Shown here one piece after another: positions 1-6,654 of a stretch of DNA of 9,311 nucleotides; position 1 is the stretch's first letter; each line of letters begins with the position of its first letter. Both the position numbers and the translations under genes were made by a program. The notes beneath the pieces were generated by a model, which worked only from the letters and a program-made list of their open reading frames with translations, ran no database searches and had not been told where the DNA came from. This DNA is from Pseudomonadota bacterium (GTDB taxonomy: Bacteria > Pseudomonadota > Gammaproteobacteria > Pseudomonadales > Azotimanducaceae): contig JAACDS010000401.1 in the NCBI GenBank assembly GCA_009936895.1, forward strand, positions 1 to 9,311, in the 5' to 3' direction.

Positions 1-394
1 CCCAGCGAGCACCGTCTTTCGATTTGTTATCCGACTCGCCATTGGACTTGGCTTGCACCCAATGCTCTTGCCCAAAAATACAGCTTTGACCCAGCGGGAT
101 ATCGAGCCGGCTTGGGGCGAATACCAAGACATCCGCGTCGAACCACAGCACCCAGGAATAGCCCTCGGACAACAGCCGTTCGATCCATTGCAGCCGGCCC
201 AAGTCCGCTGCAATTGGCATGCGCCCACGCACCTTCTTCATGTACCAGTCCGGCACTTGATCGAAGAGTTCATCCCCGAGAAAACTGTAGGCATAGCCTG
301 CGCTATCCGCCCATGCCCGAACACTGTCCATACAACGCCGCTGCCAAGCGGGAGCATCCGCCGCGGCACTTTGAATGACTAGCACACGGCGCAT
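1..394 (-). CDS. Putative DXD-type glycosyltransferase, N-terminal part (cut by left edge)
   Basis: Reading the minus strand from the ATG at 394-392 gives 131 uninterrupted codons to the window edge, so the C-terminus is missing. The protein starts MRRVLVIQSAAAD with no signal peptide and is probably cytosolic or peripheral at the inner membrane. Around residues 81-92 it reads WVLWFDADVLVF: hydrophobic residues leading into D86-A-D88. This is the usual look of the metal- and nucleotide-sugar-binding DXD motif of GT-A glycosyltransferases. It is preceded by A63-DLGRLQWIERLL, a 'D-x-x-R-x-x-x-L' helix commonly seen before DXD in several such families. An AGGGA ribosome binding site lies 4 bases upstream of the ATG. 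Donor and acceptor cannot be told from this half; the family (Gly_transf_sug-like, GT34-like or other) is undecided. The opposite-strand reading frames here look like shadows. Confidence 0.72.
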   Translation of the reverse strand, partial: MRRVLVIQSAAADAPAWQRRCMDSVRAWADSAGYAYSFLGDELFDQVPDWYMKKVRGRMPIAADLGRLQWIERLLSEGYSWVLWFDADVLVFAPSRLDIPLGQSCIFGQEHWVQAKSNGESDNKSKDGARW

Positions 395-423
395 TAGATC
401 CCTGTCGTCATTCGGACACAATA

Positions 424-461
424 ACAATGGTATTGTCTGATCATTCTTCTTCGAGATAAAT
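424..461 (+). promoter_or_regulatory. Palindromic operator candidate over a possible promoter between divergent genes
   Basis: The 77-bp gap (395-471) separates the minus-strand glycosyltransferase gene from the plus-strand phosphodiesterase gene. It holds a perfect inverted repeat, ACAAT-GGT-ATTGT, at 424-436. The right arm overlaps TTGTCT (433-438), a possible -35 box (4 of 6 consensus bases). An AT-rich -10-like GATAAAT follows at 455-461, 16 bases away. The -10 lies only about 10 bases before the ATG at 472, and no Shine-Dalgarno sequence is visible there, so a very short or leaderless message is possible. The arms resemble the short symmetric operators of one-component repressors, but no regulator gene is in the window. 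The assignment is inference from position and symmetry. Confidence 0.4.
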
Positions 462-471
462 AAAACATCTG

Positions 472-1689
472 ATGAACGCTCTGTTGCCTAGAACCTCAAC
501 CTTACTACTGATCGCATCCCTGTGCGGATTTGGCTCGGCGCAAGCGACGATCGATCCTACCAAACGCGCCTTGGCACTGAGCGAAGGGTTGGCCGACAAA
601 GCGCTAAAACAACAGCTGCAAAGCTGCGCAACGGCGGACTTTTATCCCACAGACTTCGCCATCGCTCACCGCGGCGCACCCTTGGGTTATCCAGAGCATA
701 GCCGCGAAGGCTACATCGCCGCCGCCGAGCAAGGGGCTGGCATCATCGAATGCGATGTCACCTTTACTAAGGACCTTGAATTGGTCTGCCGACACTCTCA
801 ATGCGACCTCGCCACCACCACCAATATTCTACGGACCCCTCTGGCAGCAAAGTGTTCGACACCATTCCAGCCAGCCACCGAATCCCAGCAGGCTGGCGCG
901 ACCTGCTGCACGTCAGACATCACCTTAAGTGAATTTCAAACCCTTTGTGCCCGGCCCGACCGCAGCAACCCGAAAGCCAAAACTCTGCAAGCGTTTCTTC
1001 TGCCACTCCAGTCACCGGTGGTTGCCGATCCCCTCGCCTGCGGCACCTTGATGACCCACGCCGAAAGCATCGAACTGATTGACGAACTGGGCAGAAAATT
1101 CACCCCAGAACTTAAGCGTCCTGCAGTACCCATGCCTTTCGCTCCAGGTTTTACCCAAGCAGCCTACGCAAACAAACTGATAGCGGAATATCAGGCAGCC
1201 GGCATTGACCCTAGCCGGGTCTACCCACAGTCTTTTAACGCTAGTGATGTCTGGCACTGGATCGAGTCCCACCCAACATTTGCCGACCAAGCGGTCTGGC
1301 TCGACCCTCGCGGTCGCTCACAAAATTTCAGCAGCAGTCAGGCAGACTTCAAGGCGCTGCGAGACAGCGGCTTACGGATCATTTCGCCCCCCCTACCCAT
1401 GCTGCTCACCCTCGATAACGAGGGACGCATCGTGCCCAGTGACTACGCACGTCAGGCTAAGGCGGCGGGCCTTGAGATCATTACCTGGACATTCGAAGCG
1501 GGGGATCCAACCGATCCTGCGAACTGGATGTACGCCCCGATTCACAGCGCCATGACCTCCCCTAGCGAGGTGCTGCAGGTGCTCCATGTCTTAGCCAAGG
1601 ATGTCGGCGTGCGCGCTATCTTTTCGGATTGGCCCGGCACGATCACCTACTACGCTAACTGTATGAATTCATCAGCCGCGCTGGACTAA
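472..1689 (+). CDS. Exported glycerophosphodiester phosphodiesterase (GDPD family, GlpQ-like)
   Basis: The 405-aa protein is predicted to hydrolyse glycerophosphodiesters to sn-glycerol 3-phosphate and an alcohol. Residues 1-25 form a Sec signal peptide (basic start, LLLIASLCGF core, AQA before T26), so it should work in the periplasm. The GDPD core begins at AIAHRGAP, with H66-R67 the conserved HR pair, then P74-E75-H76-S77. E93 and D95 of IECD are the expected metal ligands, H108 of CRHS is the second catalytic histidine, and E213 of TPELK is the likely third metal ligand. The family end motif appears as FSDWPG near residue 385. The mature protein has ten cysteines (52, 94, 106, 111, 128, 145, 146, 159, 190, 397), many in the insert around 106-190, which suggests disulfides. 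The chosen ATG is the one that gives a complete signal peptide, although no good ribosome binding site precedes it. The gene ends 4 bases inside the convergent phospholipase gene. Confidence 0.9.
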   Translation: MNALLPRTSTLLLIASLCGFGSAQATIDPTKRALALSEGLADKALKQQLQSCATADFYPTDFAIAHRGAPLGYPEHSREGYIAAAEQGAGIIECDVTFTKDLELVCRHSQCDLATTTNILRTPLAAKCSTPFQPATESQQAGATCCTSDITLSEFQTLCARPDRSNPKAKTLQAFLLPLQSPVVADPLACGTLMTHAESIELIDELGRKFTPELKRPAVPMPFAPGFTQAAYANKLIAEYQAAGIDPSRVYPQSFNASDVWHWIESHPTFADQAVWLDPRGRSQNFSSSQADFKALRDSGLRIISPPLPMLLTLDNEGRIVPSDYARQAKAAGLEIITWTFEAGDPTDPANWMYAPIHSAMTSPSEVLQVLHVLAKDVGVRAIFSDWPGTITYYANCMNSSAALD

Positions 1690-2852
1690 GCATCTTCCCC
1701 TCGCAGAAACGCTTCAATTTCGTCCATGCGTTCGCGCGTGTCCTGCTCGCCGAACTCAATCAACTGACCAATGTATCCGGGCTCGAAGTTCACCATACTT
1801 AACGCGTCAGCTGTGGGCTCATTGCGGCCACCAAACCCGCCGGCAAAAAACCGAAAGGCGCCGGGCATTTCTGGCTGGGACTCCCGGGCAATTTGCCCAA
1901 GATCCTGTTGTGGGCGCAAGACCATCACATCCACCTGACGTTGATTGCCCCAGTTTTGTTTCGGAATCCGCCGCAGGAGGTCATTGATACGCTGCATTTG
2001 CATCGCATCAAAGTCCAACAAGTCAAGGAACACTGCGTTAAGCATTACTCCAGCCACCTGCCCCGGTGAGGGGTAAGAGGTGACCAGACCTTCGACGGGG
2101 TCTTGAGGCTTCGCCCTCGGAGACACGGCCAGAATTCGTTTCGCGCCCAAGCGCAGTGCGGGCGACAACGGCGCAGCCAGTCGCACACCACCATCCCCAT
2201 GCCAATGATTGCGAAGCCTGACCGCGGGAAAGAAAAAGGGCAAAGCAGCGGAAGCCATTACATGGTCTATGGTCAGCGAGGTTCGCCGTGCGGAAACCTG
2301 GCTGCCGCTCCAGATGGTTTCTTCGAGCGTATCGACCCACGCCTCCGAGCGACCACTGGCGTAATTTGTCGTCATCACCGCGAGGGCTTTCAACCAGCCA
2401 TCGGCAAGGTTTTGATCGACCCCACAAATCTCGCCGGTCGCGGCATCAGGCGCCAGATGCTGCTCTAAGTACGACCGCAGCGGCGCGTTTTGCACCATGC
2501 CGCGAATGTCCTTGCGCCCCAAGCGACCACCACTCACAAAGTGCAAACCCCAGTGGGCCATTCGACCCATCATCGGGCCTAAGCCCGTGCGATATACCTT
2601 TTCGGTTTGCATCTGCTGCCAAAGGCTCACCAACGCTTCAACGCTGTCCCGCCAGCTGCCCTGAAAGGCCGCCAGATGAGAGGCATTGATCGCACCGGCC
2701 GATACTCCTGTGAGAATTTGCGGTCGATAGTTGGGCAGTGCTTGAGACAGAGCGCGCAAACAACCCACTTGATAAGCGGCCCTAGCACCACCGCCGGACA
2801 GCACCAAGGCCTGACCCGAGTTCAGTTCCGCAGTGGAATTACGGTCGCTCAT
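1686..2852 (-). CDS. Patatin-like phospholipase
   Basis: The 388-aa protein is a patatin-family Ser-Asp dyad acyl hydrolase, expected to release fatty acids from phospholipids or lysophospholipids. After a short polar start, LVLSGGGARAAYQVG (residues 16-30) is the glycine-rich oxyanion loop. GVSAG (49-53) is the nucleophile elbow with S51, and D220-G221-G222 supplies the catalytic aspartate; all three are intact. There is no signal peptide and no outer-membrane barrel domain like that of PlpD, so it is probably cytoplasmic or peripheral at the membrane. The C-terminal third (about 250-388) is less conserved and ends in a charged helix. A GGAG ribosome binding site (2865-2862) lies 9 bases before the ATG, which supports this start. 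Its TAG stop overlaps the TAA of the convergent phosphodiesterase gene. Upstream it diverges from an MFS transporter gene. The natural lipid substrate cannot be read from sequence. Confidence 0.9.
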   Translation of the reverse strand: MSDRNSTAELNSGQALVLSGGGARAAYQVGCLRALSQALPNYRPQILTGVSAGAINASHLAAFQGSWRDSVEALVSLWQQMQTEKVYRTGLGPMMGRMAHWGLHFVSGGRLGRKDIRGMVQNAPLRSYLEQHLAPDAATGEICGVDQNLADGWLKALAVMTTNYASGRSEAWVDTLEETIWSGSQVSARRTSLTIDHVMASAALPFFFPAVRLRNHWHGDGGVRLAAPLSPALRLGAKRILAVSPRAKPQDPVEGLVTSYPSPGQVAGVMLNAVFLDLLDFDAMQMQRINDLLRRIPKQNWGNQRQVDVMVLRPQQDLGQIARESQPEMPGAFRFFAGGFGGRNEPTADALSMVNFEPGYIGQLIEFGEQDTRERMDEIEAFLRGEDA

Positions 2853-2899
2853 TCAAATACGCTCCAATTCAATTTACTGACGGCAAGAAATGAACACAC

Positions 2900-2905
2900 T
2901 GTCAA
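2900..2905 (-). promoter_or_regulatory. Possible -35 box (TTGACA) upstream of the patatin gene
   Basis: The 90-bp gap between the divergent patatin and MFS genes (2853-2942) contains, on the minus strand, a perfect TTGACA about 48 bases before the patatin ATG. A convincing -10 box at 16-18 bases is not seen; the best AT-rich stretch (TCAGTAAATT) is slightly too far away. This is therefore a weak promoter call. On the plus strand no clear promoter for the transporter gene stands out. Confidence 0.25.
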
Positions 2906-2942
2906 TCTCGTCAGCGGCGTCACCCGTCCGTATTATGAGCCT

Positions 2943-4253
2943 ATGTCATCCGCTCTCGCACGCTTCCATCTTCGCCTAAACAACATCTTCCGCCCCGGCG
3001 GCAAAGTGTTCTATGGCTGGTGGATTGTCGCCGCTTGCGCTGGCGTGCAGTGGCTGGCTGCCCTGACATGGATGCACTCTTACGGCGGCTACGCCCTCAA
3101 ACTGCAGGCAGACTTTGGCTGGAGTATGTCTGTGCTGTCGCTGGCGTTTGCACTAACGCGGCTGGAAAGCGGCCTGTTGGGGCCATTCCAAGGCTGGTTG
3201 GTTGATCGCTACGGGCCCCGTCGTATCCTGATCATCGGTACGGTTATTTTCAGTATCGGCTTCTTCACCTTCAGCTTGGTGGAATCCATTACCACCTACT
3301 TTGTCGCCTTCATACTGATTGCGCTAGGGTCTAGCCTCGGCGGTTTTGCCACCCTCATGGTGTCTATCGTCAGTTGGTTCGACGCCCACCGTGCCAAAGC
3401 CATCGCCATGTCACAAATCGGCTTTTCAGCCGGCGGGTTGTGCGTGCCATTTGTCATGATGGGGTTAGAAGCCTTTGGCTGGCGTTCCATGGCGCTGTAT
3501 TCGGGCTTTTTAATCTTGGTCGTCGGCATCCCGCTGGTCAGTCTCGTCCGACACCGGCCAGAAGACTATGGTGAAGTGCCTGACGGCGTTCGGGCTACAA
3601 GTGACGAAGCCAACGATGAAACCGATAGTGACACCGCGGTCAGTAGAGCAAATCAGATCAGCCTCACCTGGCGTCAGGCCGTCCGAGAACCCTCGTTTTG
3701 GCTCATCTCAACCGGCCATGCCCTGTCCCTGCTTACGGTTTCTTCCATGCTGGCCCACCTCATCCCGTATTTGACCTTTGACCTCGATTACTCACCAGTC
3801 AACGCCGGCTTCGTTTTTGCGCTGATGACCGCGGTACAAATGGGCGGGCTATTTCTTGGGGGTATCATTGGCGACCGTTTCGACAAACGCACCATTTGCA
3901 CACTGTGCATGATGGGCCACTTTATTGGACTGCTCGCCCTAACCTACGGTGCCGAGCCAAGCCTTGTTTTTGTCTTTGCTGCAGCCCACGGACTGGCCTG
4001 GGGCGTCCGAGCACCATTGATGGTGGCTTTGCGGGCCGACTACTTCGGTCCAAAATCGTTTGGCACGATCATGGGGATCTCCTCACTGATCGTGATGATC
4101 GGCATGACCTTGGGGCCATTATTTTCGGGCATCATGTTCGACATTTACGGCAACTACGATTTGGCGTTTAAATGCATTGCGTTTTGCTCCTTGGCCGGTG
4201 GCCTATGCTTTTGGTTCGCCAAACCGCCCAAACTGCTGCAACAAGCGACGTGA
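2943..4253 (+). CDS. MFS transporter, monocarboxylate/oxalate-formate (MCT/OFA-like) type
   Basis: The 436-aa protein is a 12-helix major facilitator of the inner membrane, probably moving a carboxylate or similar organic anion. The first helix starts at FYGWWIVAACAG (about 23-34), typical of this subfamily. GWLVDRYGPRR (84-94) is the loop 2-3 MFS signature (motif A). WFDAHRAKAIAM (145-156) matches the 'WFdrrRg.A.g' helix 5 region of MCT/OFA carriers. The central loop carries RPEDYGEVPDG (205-215) and a very acidic stretch (about 219-231). A second motif A-like GDRFDKR follows in the second half. The reading frame is open upstream to 2607, but that part would overlap the patatin gene antisense and would put a long non-membrane leader before helix 1. 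The ATG at 2943 with a weak GAG five bases before it is therefore preferred. It lies 61 bp upstream of the acyl-CoA dehydrogenase gene on the same strand, so the substrate may feed that pathway. The exact substrate is unknown. Confidence 0.85.
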   Translation: MSSALARFHLRLNNIFRPGGKVFYGWWIVAACAGVQWLAALTWMHSYGGYALKLQADFGWSMSVLSLAFALTRLESGLLGPFQGWLVDRYGPRRILIIGTVIFSIGFFTFSLVESITTYFVAFILIALGSSLGGFATLMVSIVSWFDAHRAKAIAMSQIGFSAGGLCVPFVMMGLEAFGWRSMALYSGFLILVVGIPLVSLVRHRPEDYGEVPDGVRATSDEANDETDSDTAVSRANQISLTWRQAVREPSFWLISTGHALSLLTVSSMLAHLIPYLTFDLDYSPVNAGFVFALMTAVQMGGLFLGGIIGDRFDKRTICTLCMMGHFIGLLALTYGAEPSLVFVFAAAHGLAWGVRAPLMVALRADYFGPKSFGTIMGISSLIVMIGMTLGPLFSGIMFDIYGNYDLAFKCIAFCSLAGGLCFWFAKPPKLLQQAT

Positions 4254-4314
4254 TGATGCGAAGCCCCTGCTGTACTACACTCATGGCCCTTAACGATATC
4301 CGCTAGGAGAGACG

Positions 4315-5475
4315 ATGGATTTCGCCCTCAATGAAGAACAGCAAGGCTGCGTCGCTACTGCAAGAGCATTCGCTCAGGATCAGTTAGCGCCATACGCCGC
4401 TGAATGGGATGCGAACAGCCACTTCGCCAAGGGCGCACTGCGTCAGGCTGGTGAACTGGGTTTTATGGGCATGTACACACCAGAGCATGCCGGCGGATTG
4501 GCCATGCCGCGATTGGACGCCAGCCTCATCGTCGAAGAGCTGGCCAAAGGCTGCACAACTACCGCCGCGTTTCTCACCATTCACAACATGGCGACCAACA
4601 TGATCGGCCGCTACTGCCAACAGGAAGTCATTGACGAGTGGTGCCCTGACTTGGTATCAGGAACCAAGCTGGCCTCGTATTGTTTGACCGAACCAGGAGC
4701 CGGTTCCGACGCTGCCGCCCTGCGAACCAGAGCAGAATCCGACGGTGACCATTACGTCATCAACGGTAGCAAGGCGTTTATCTCAGGTGCCGGAGAAACC
4801 GACGTCTTGGTTCTGATGCTGCGCACCGGCGATGCTGGCCCCAAGGGTGTCACGGCAATTTTGGTACCCGCAGATGCCGACGGCATCAGCTATGGCAAAA
4901 ACGAACACAAAATGGGCTGGAATGCCCAGCCCACCCGAGCCATTACTTTCGACGATGTCCGCGTACCCAAGAGGAATCGACTCGGCGACGAAGGCCAGGG
5001 GTTTGCCATCGCCATGGACGGCCTGGATGGTGGCAGAATCAACATCGCCACCTGCAGCGTTGGCACAGCCCAAAAGGCCTTAGAAGACGCCACTGCCTAC
5101 GTACAGGAACGCAACCAATTCGGCCAAGCCATCGCTGATTTTCAAGCGACACAGTTCGCATTGTCAGACATGCTCACGGAACTGGTGGCTGCACGGCAGA
5201 TGATTCGACTGGCAGCCAGCAAGCTCGACAGCGGTGACGGCCAAGCAGGCACCTACTGCGCCATGGCAAAACGCTTCGCCACAGACGCGGGCTTTAACGT
5301 CTGCAACAACGCCCTGCAGTTGCTGGGGGGCTACGGTTATTTGAGGGAATATCCCATGGAGCGCTACGTGCGGGATACGCGAGTACATCAAATTTTAGAA
5401 GGCACCAACCAAATCATGCGGGTAATCATTTCTCGTCGCATGCTGATGGCCGGTGCACTGGAGGTTATTCAATGA
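4315..5475 (+). CDS. Acyl-CoA dehydrogenase, short/branched-chain (isobutyryl-CoA dehydrogenase-like)
   Basis: The 386-aa length is that of the usual FAD-dependent acyl-CoA dehydrogenases, which put an alpha-beta double bond into an acyl-CoA and pass electrons to ETF. The helical N-terminal domain covers about 1-115. The first family signature is YCLTEPGAGSDAAALRT (122-138), at the flavin/substrate site. The central beta domain follows, with ISGAGE and a KMGW at 199-202. The C-terminal helical domain contains ERNQFGQAIADFQ (about 265-277) and the second signature from LLGGYGYLREYPMER onward. E362 in ILEGTNQIMR is at the position of the catalytic base of the short/medium-chain and isobutyryl enzymes. 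The spelling of the C-terminus and the hydratase partner favour a branched short-chain substrate such as isobutyryl-CoA (valine breakdown), but this is family resemblance, not proof. A strong AGGAG (4305-4309) sits 5 bases before the ATG. The last four bases (ATGA) also start the hydratase gene, so the two are translationally coupled. Confidence 0.93.
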   Translation: MDFALNEEQQGCVATARAFAQDQLAPYAAEWDANSHFAKGALRQAGELGFMGMYTPEHAGGLAMPRLDASLIVEELAKGCTTTAAFLTIHNMATNMIGRYCQQEVIDEWCPDLVSGTKLASYCLTEPGAGSDAAALRTRAESDGDHYVINGSKAFISGAGETDVLVLMLRTGDAGPKGVTAILVPADADGISYGKNEHKMGWNAQPTRAITFDDVRVPKRNRLGDEGQGFAIAMDGLDGGRINIATCSVGTAQKALEDATAYVQERNQFGQAIADFQATQFALSDMLTELVAARQMIRLAASKLDSGDGQAGTYCAMAKRFATDAGFNVCNNALQLLGGYGYLREYPMERYVRDTRVHQILEGTNQIMRVIISRRMLMAGALEVIQ

Positions 5476-6260
5476 GCATCAGCACATCAGACAAACTCAT
5501 CGTTGAGATCATTGATCACACCGCGCTGATCACCATCGACAATCCCGGCGCCAACACTTGGGATACCGAGAGTCTGCCTGCGCTGGCCGCACTGATCGAC
5601 GCGCTGAACGCAGACAAGAACATTTTCGCCTTAGTGATTACCGGACAAGGAGAAAAATTCTTCTCTGCCGGTGCCGACCTGAATCTGTTCGCCGACGGCG
5701 ATCCGGACAACGCACGCCAGATGGCGGAGTTTTTTGGCAAAGGGTTTGAGTGTCTGGCGAACTTTCGCGGCGTCTCCATCGCTGCGATCAACGGCTTCGC
5801 CATGGGTGGCGGCCTAGAAGCCTGCCTCGCCTGTGATATTCGCATCGCTGAAACTCAGGCCCAGATGGCACTGCCCGAACCCAAGGTGGGTTTGCTGCCC
5901 TGCGCCGGCGGCACCCAACGCCTCTCGTGGTTAGTCGGCGAGGGATGGGCGAAGAAAATGATTTTGTGCGGTGAACGCGTGAACGCCGAAACCGCCGAGC
6001 GTATAGGCCTCGTCGAGGAAGTGGTCGCTACCGGTGGCGCGAAAGAGCGCGCCTTAGCATTAGCAGCCCAAGTTGCCCAGCAAAGCCCCATTTCAGTGAC
6101 CTACTGCAAAGAGCTCATTCATCAGGCACGCGACAATGCAGTGGGCGACGCCCTGCCTTATGAACGCGAGAAATTTGTTGATCTGTTCAGCACCGAAGAT
6201 CAGCGTGAAGGGGTAAACGCCTTTCTGGAAAAACGTGCGCCAATCTGGAAGAACGCCTAA
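5472..6260 (+). CDS. Enoyl-CoA hydratase (crotonase family)
   Basis: The 262-aa protein is a typical single-domain crotonase that adds water to the 2-enoyl-CoA made by the preceding dehydrogenase. FSAGADLNLF (64-73) gives the first oxyanion-hole segment. INGFAMGGGLEACLACDIRIA (106-126) gives the second (around G113-G114) and the first catalytic glutamate, E116. LPEPKVGLLPCAGGTQRL (134-151) carries the second, E136. Both glutamates of true hydratases are present, so hydration rather than a hydrolase or isomerase role is likely. The length fits a hydratase and is too short for the usual 3-hydroxyisobutyryl-CoA hydrolase. The ATGA overlap with the dehydrogenase gene shows operon structure; the ribosome binding site GGAGG lies inside the end of that gene, at 5460-5464. 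If the dehydrogenase is isobutyryl-specific, the substrate here would be methacrylyl-CoA; that is inference. Confidence 0.92.
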   Translation: MSISTSDKLIVEIIDHTALITIDNPGANTWDTESLPALAALIDALNADKNIFALVITGQGEKFFSAGADLNLFADGDPDNARQMAEFFGKGFECLANFRGVSIAAINGFAMGGGLEACLACDIRIAETQAQMALPEPKVGLLPCAGGTQRLSWLVGEGWAKKMILCGERVNAETAERIGLVEEVVATGGAKERALALAAQVAQQSPISVTYCKELIHQARDNAVGDALPYEREKFVDLFSTEDQREGVNAFLEKRAPIWKNA

Positions 6261-6303
6261 CAACACACCGCTGCGAACTCTCTTTTACCGATAAGCAGGA
6301 TTC

Positions 6304-6612
6304 ATGTCTGAACACATTCGCCAGCGGCAACCCTGCCTACTGAAATATCTGGTTCGCGGGGTGGGTGCCGATCGCTCTTCACAACAAGCGCTCACCGCAG
6401 AGCTGGCAGAAATGTTGACCAACGTCAGTGCCGTCACCGTGCTGCCAGTGGTCGAAGGCTTTACCGTTGAACTGGAATTCGACGACATCAAGCCCTTCAC
6501 CACCGTCAGTTTTGAACCCTACGTGGCGGAACACGCGCTGGGAGACGCCGTGCGGCTAAGGTGCGTCAGTCAGGGTAGCCCCGAAATTCAGCTGCTGAAA
6601 TCGCGTTTTTAG
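6304..6612 (+). CDS. Small conserved-looking protein of unknown function (102 aa)
   Basis: I do not recognise this protein. It is 102 aa, soluble, with no signal peptide or membrane segment. Residues 11-22 (CLLKYLVRGVGA) read like a beta strand, 27-40 (QQALTAELAEMLTN) like an amphipathic helix. Residues 43-59 and 66-76 alternate hydrophobic and polar residues as beta strands do (AVTVLPVVEGFTVELEF). The pattern is a small alpha/beta fold. It starts 43 bp after the hydratase stop on the same strand, with AGGA (6297-6300) three bases before the ATG, and codon use looks like the neighbouring genes. It is probably the last gene of the acyl-CoA operon. The only opposite-strand frame here is short and lacks a recognisable product. 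The 42-bp gap that follows shows no clear terminator. Confidence 0.65.
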   Translation: MSEHIRQRQPCLLKYLVRGVGADRSSQQALTAELAEMLTNVSAVTVLPVVEGFTVELEFDDIKPFTTVSFEPYVAEHALGDAVRLRCVSQGSPEIQLLKSRF

Positions 6613-6654
6613 CCAGCCGTTGCGACTCATCCTGAAAGCGTACCGCCGAAACGT

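Noticed and set aside
53..382. Plus-strand open frame of 109 codons near the left edge
   Set aside because: It lies antisense to the glycosyltransferase fragment, which has a recognisable DXD motif; the plus-strand product is rich in Pro, His and Arg with no family pattern.
2038..2689. Several open frames on both strands inside the patatin gene
   Set aside because: They are out-of-frame readings of a well-supported gene with intact catalytic motifs; no family resemblance in the alternative products.
2878..2922. Imperfect inverted repeat TGACGGC ... GGCGTCA between the patatin and MFS genes
   Set aside because: One mismatch in seven and a spacer of 31 bases; likely to occur by chance in sequence of this composition.
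2607..2942. N-terminal extension of the first MFS gene by 112 codons
   Set aside because: It is antisense to the start of the patatin gene, has no transporter-like sequence, and the ATG at 2943 gives the usual short cytoplasmic leader before helix 1.
6613..6654. Search for a terminator between the convergent 102-aa gene and second MFS gene
   Set aside because: No stable stem followed by a T-run was found on either strand, so no terminator is called.
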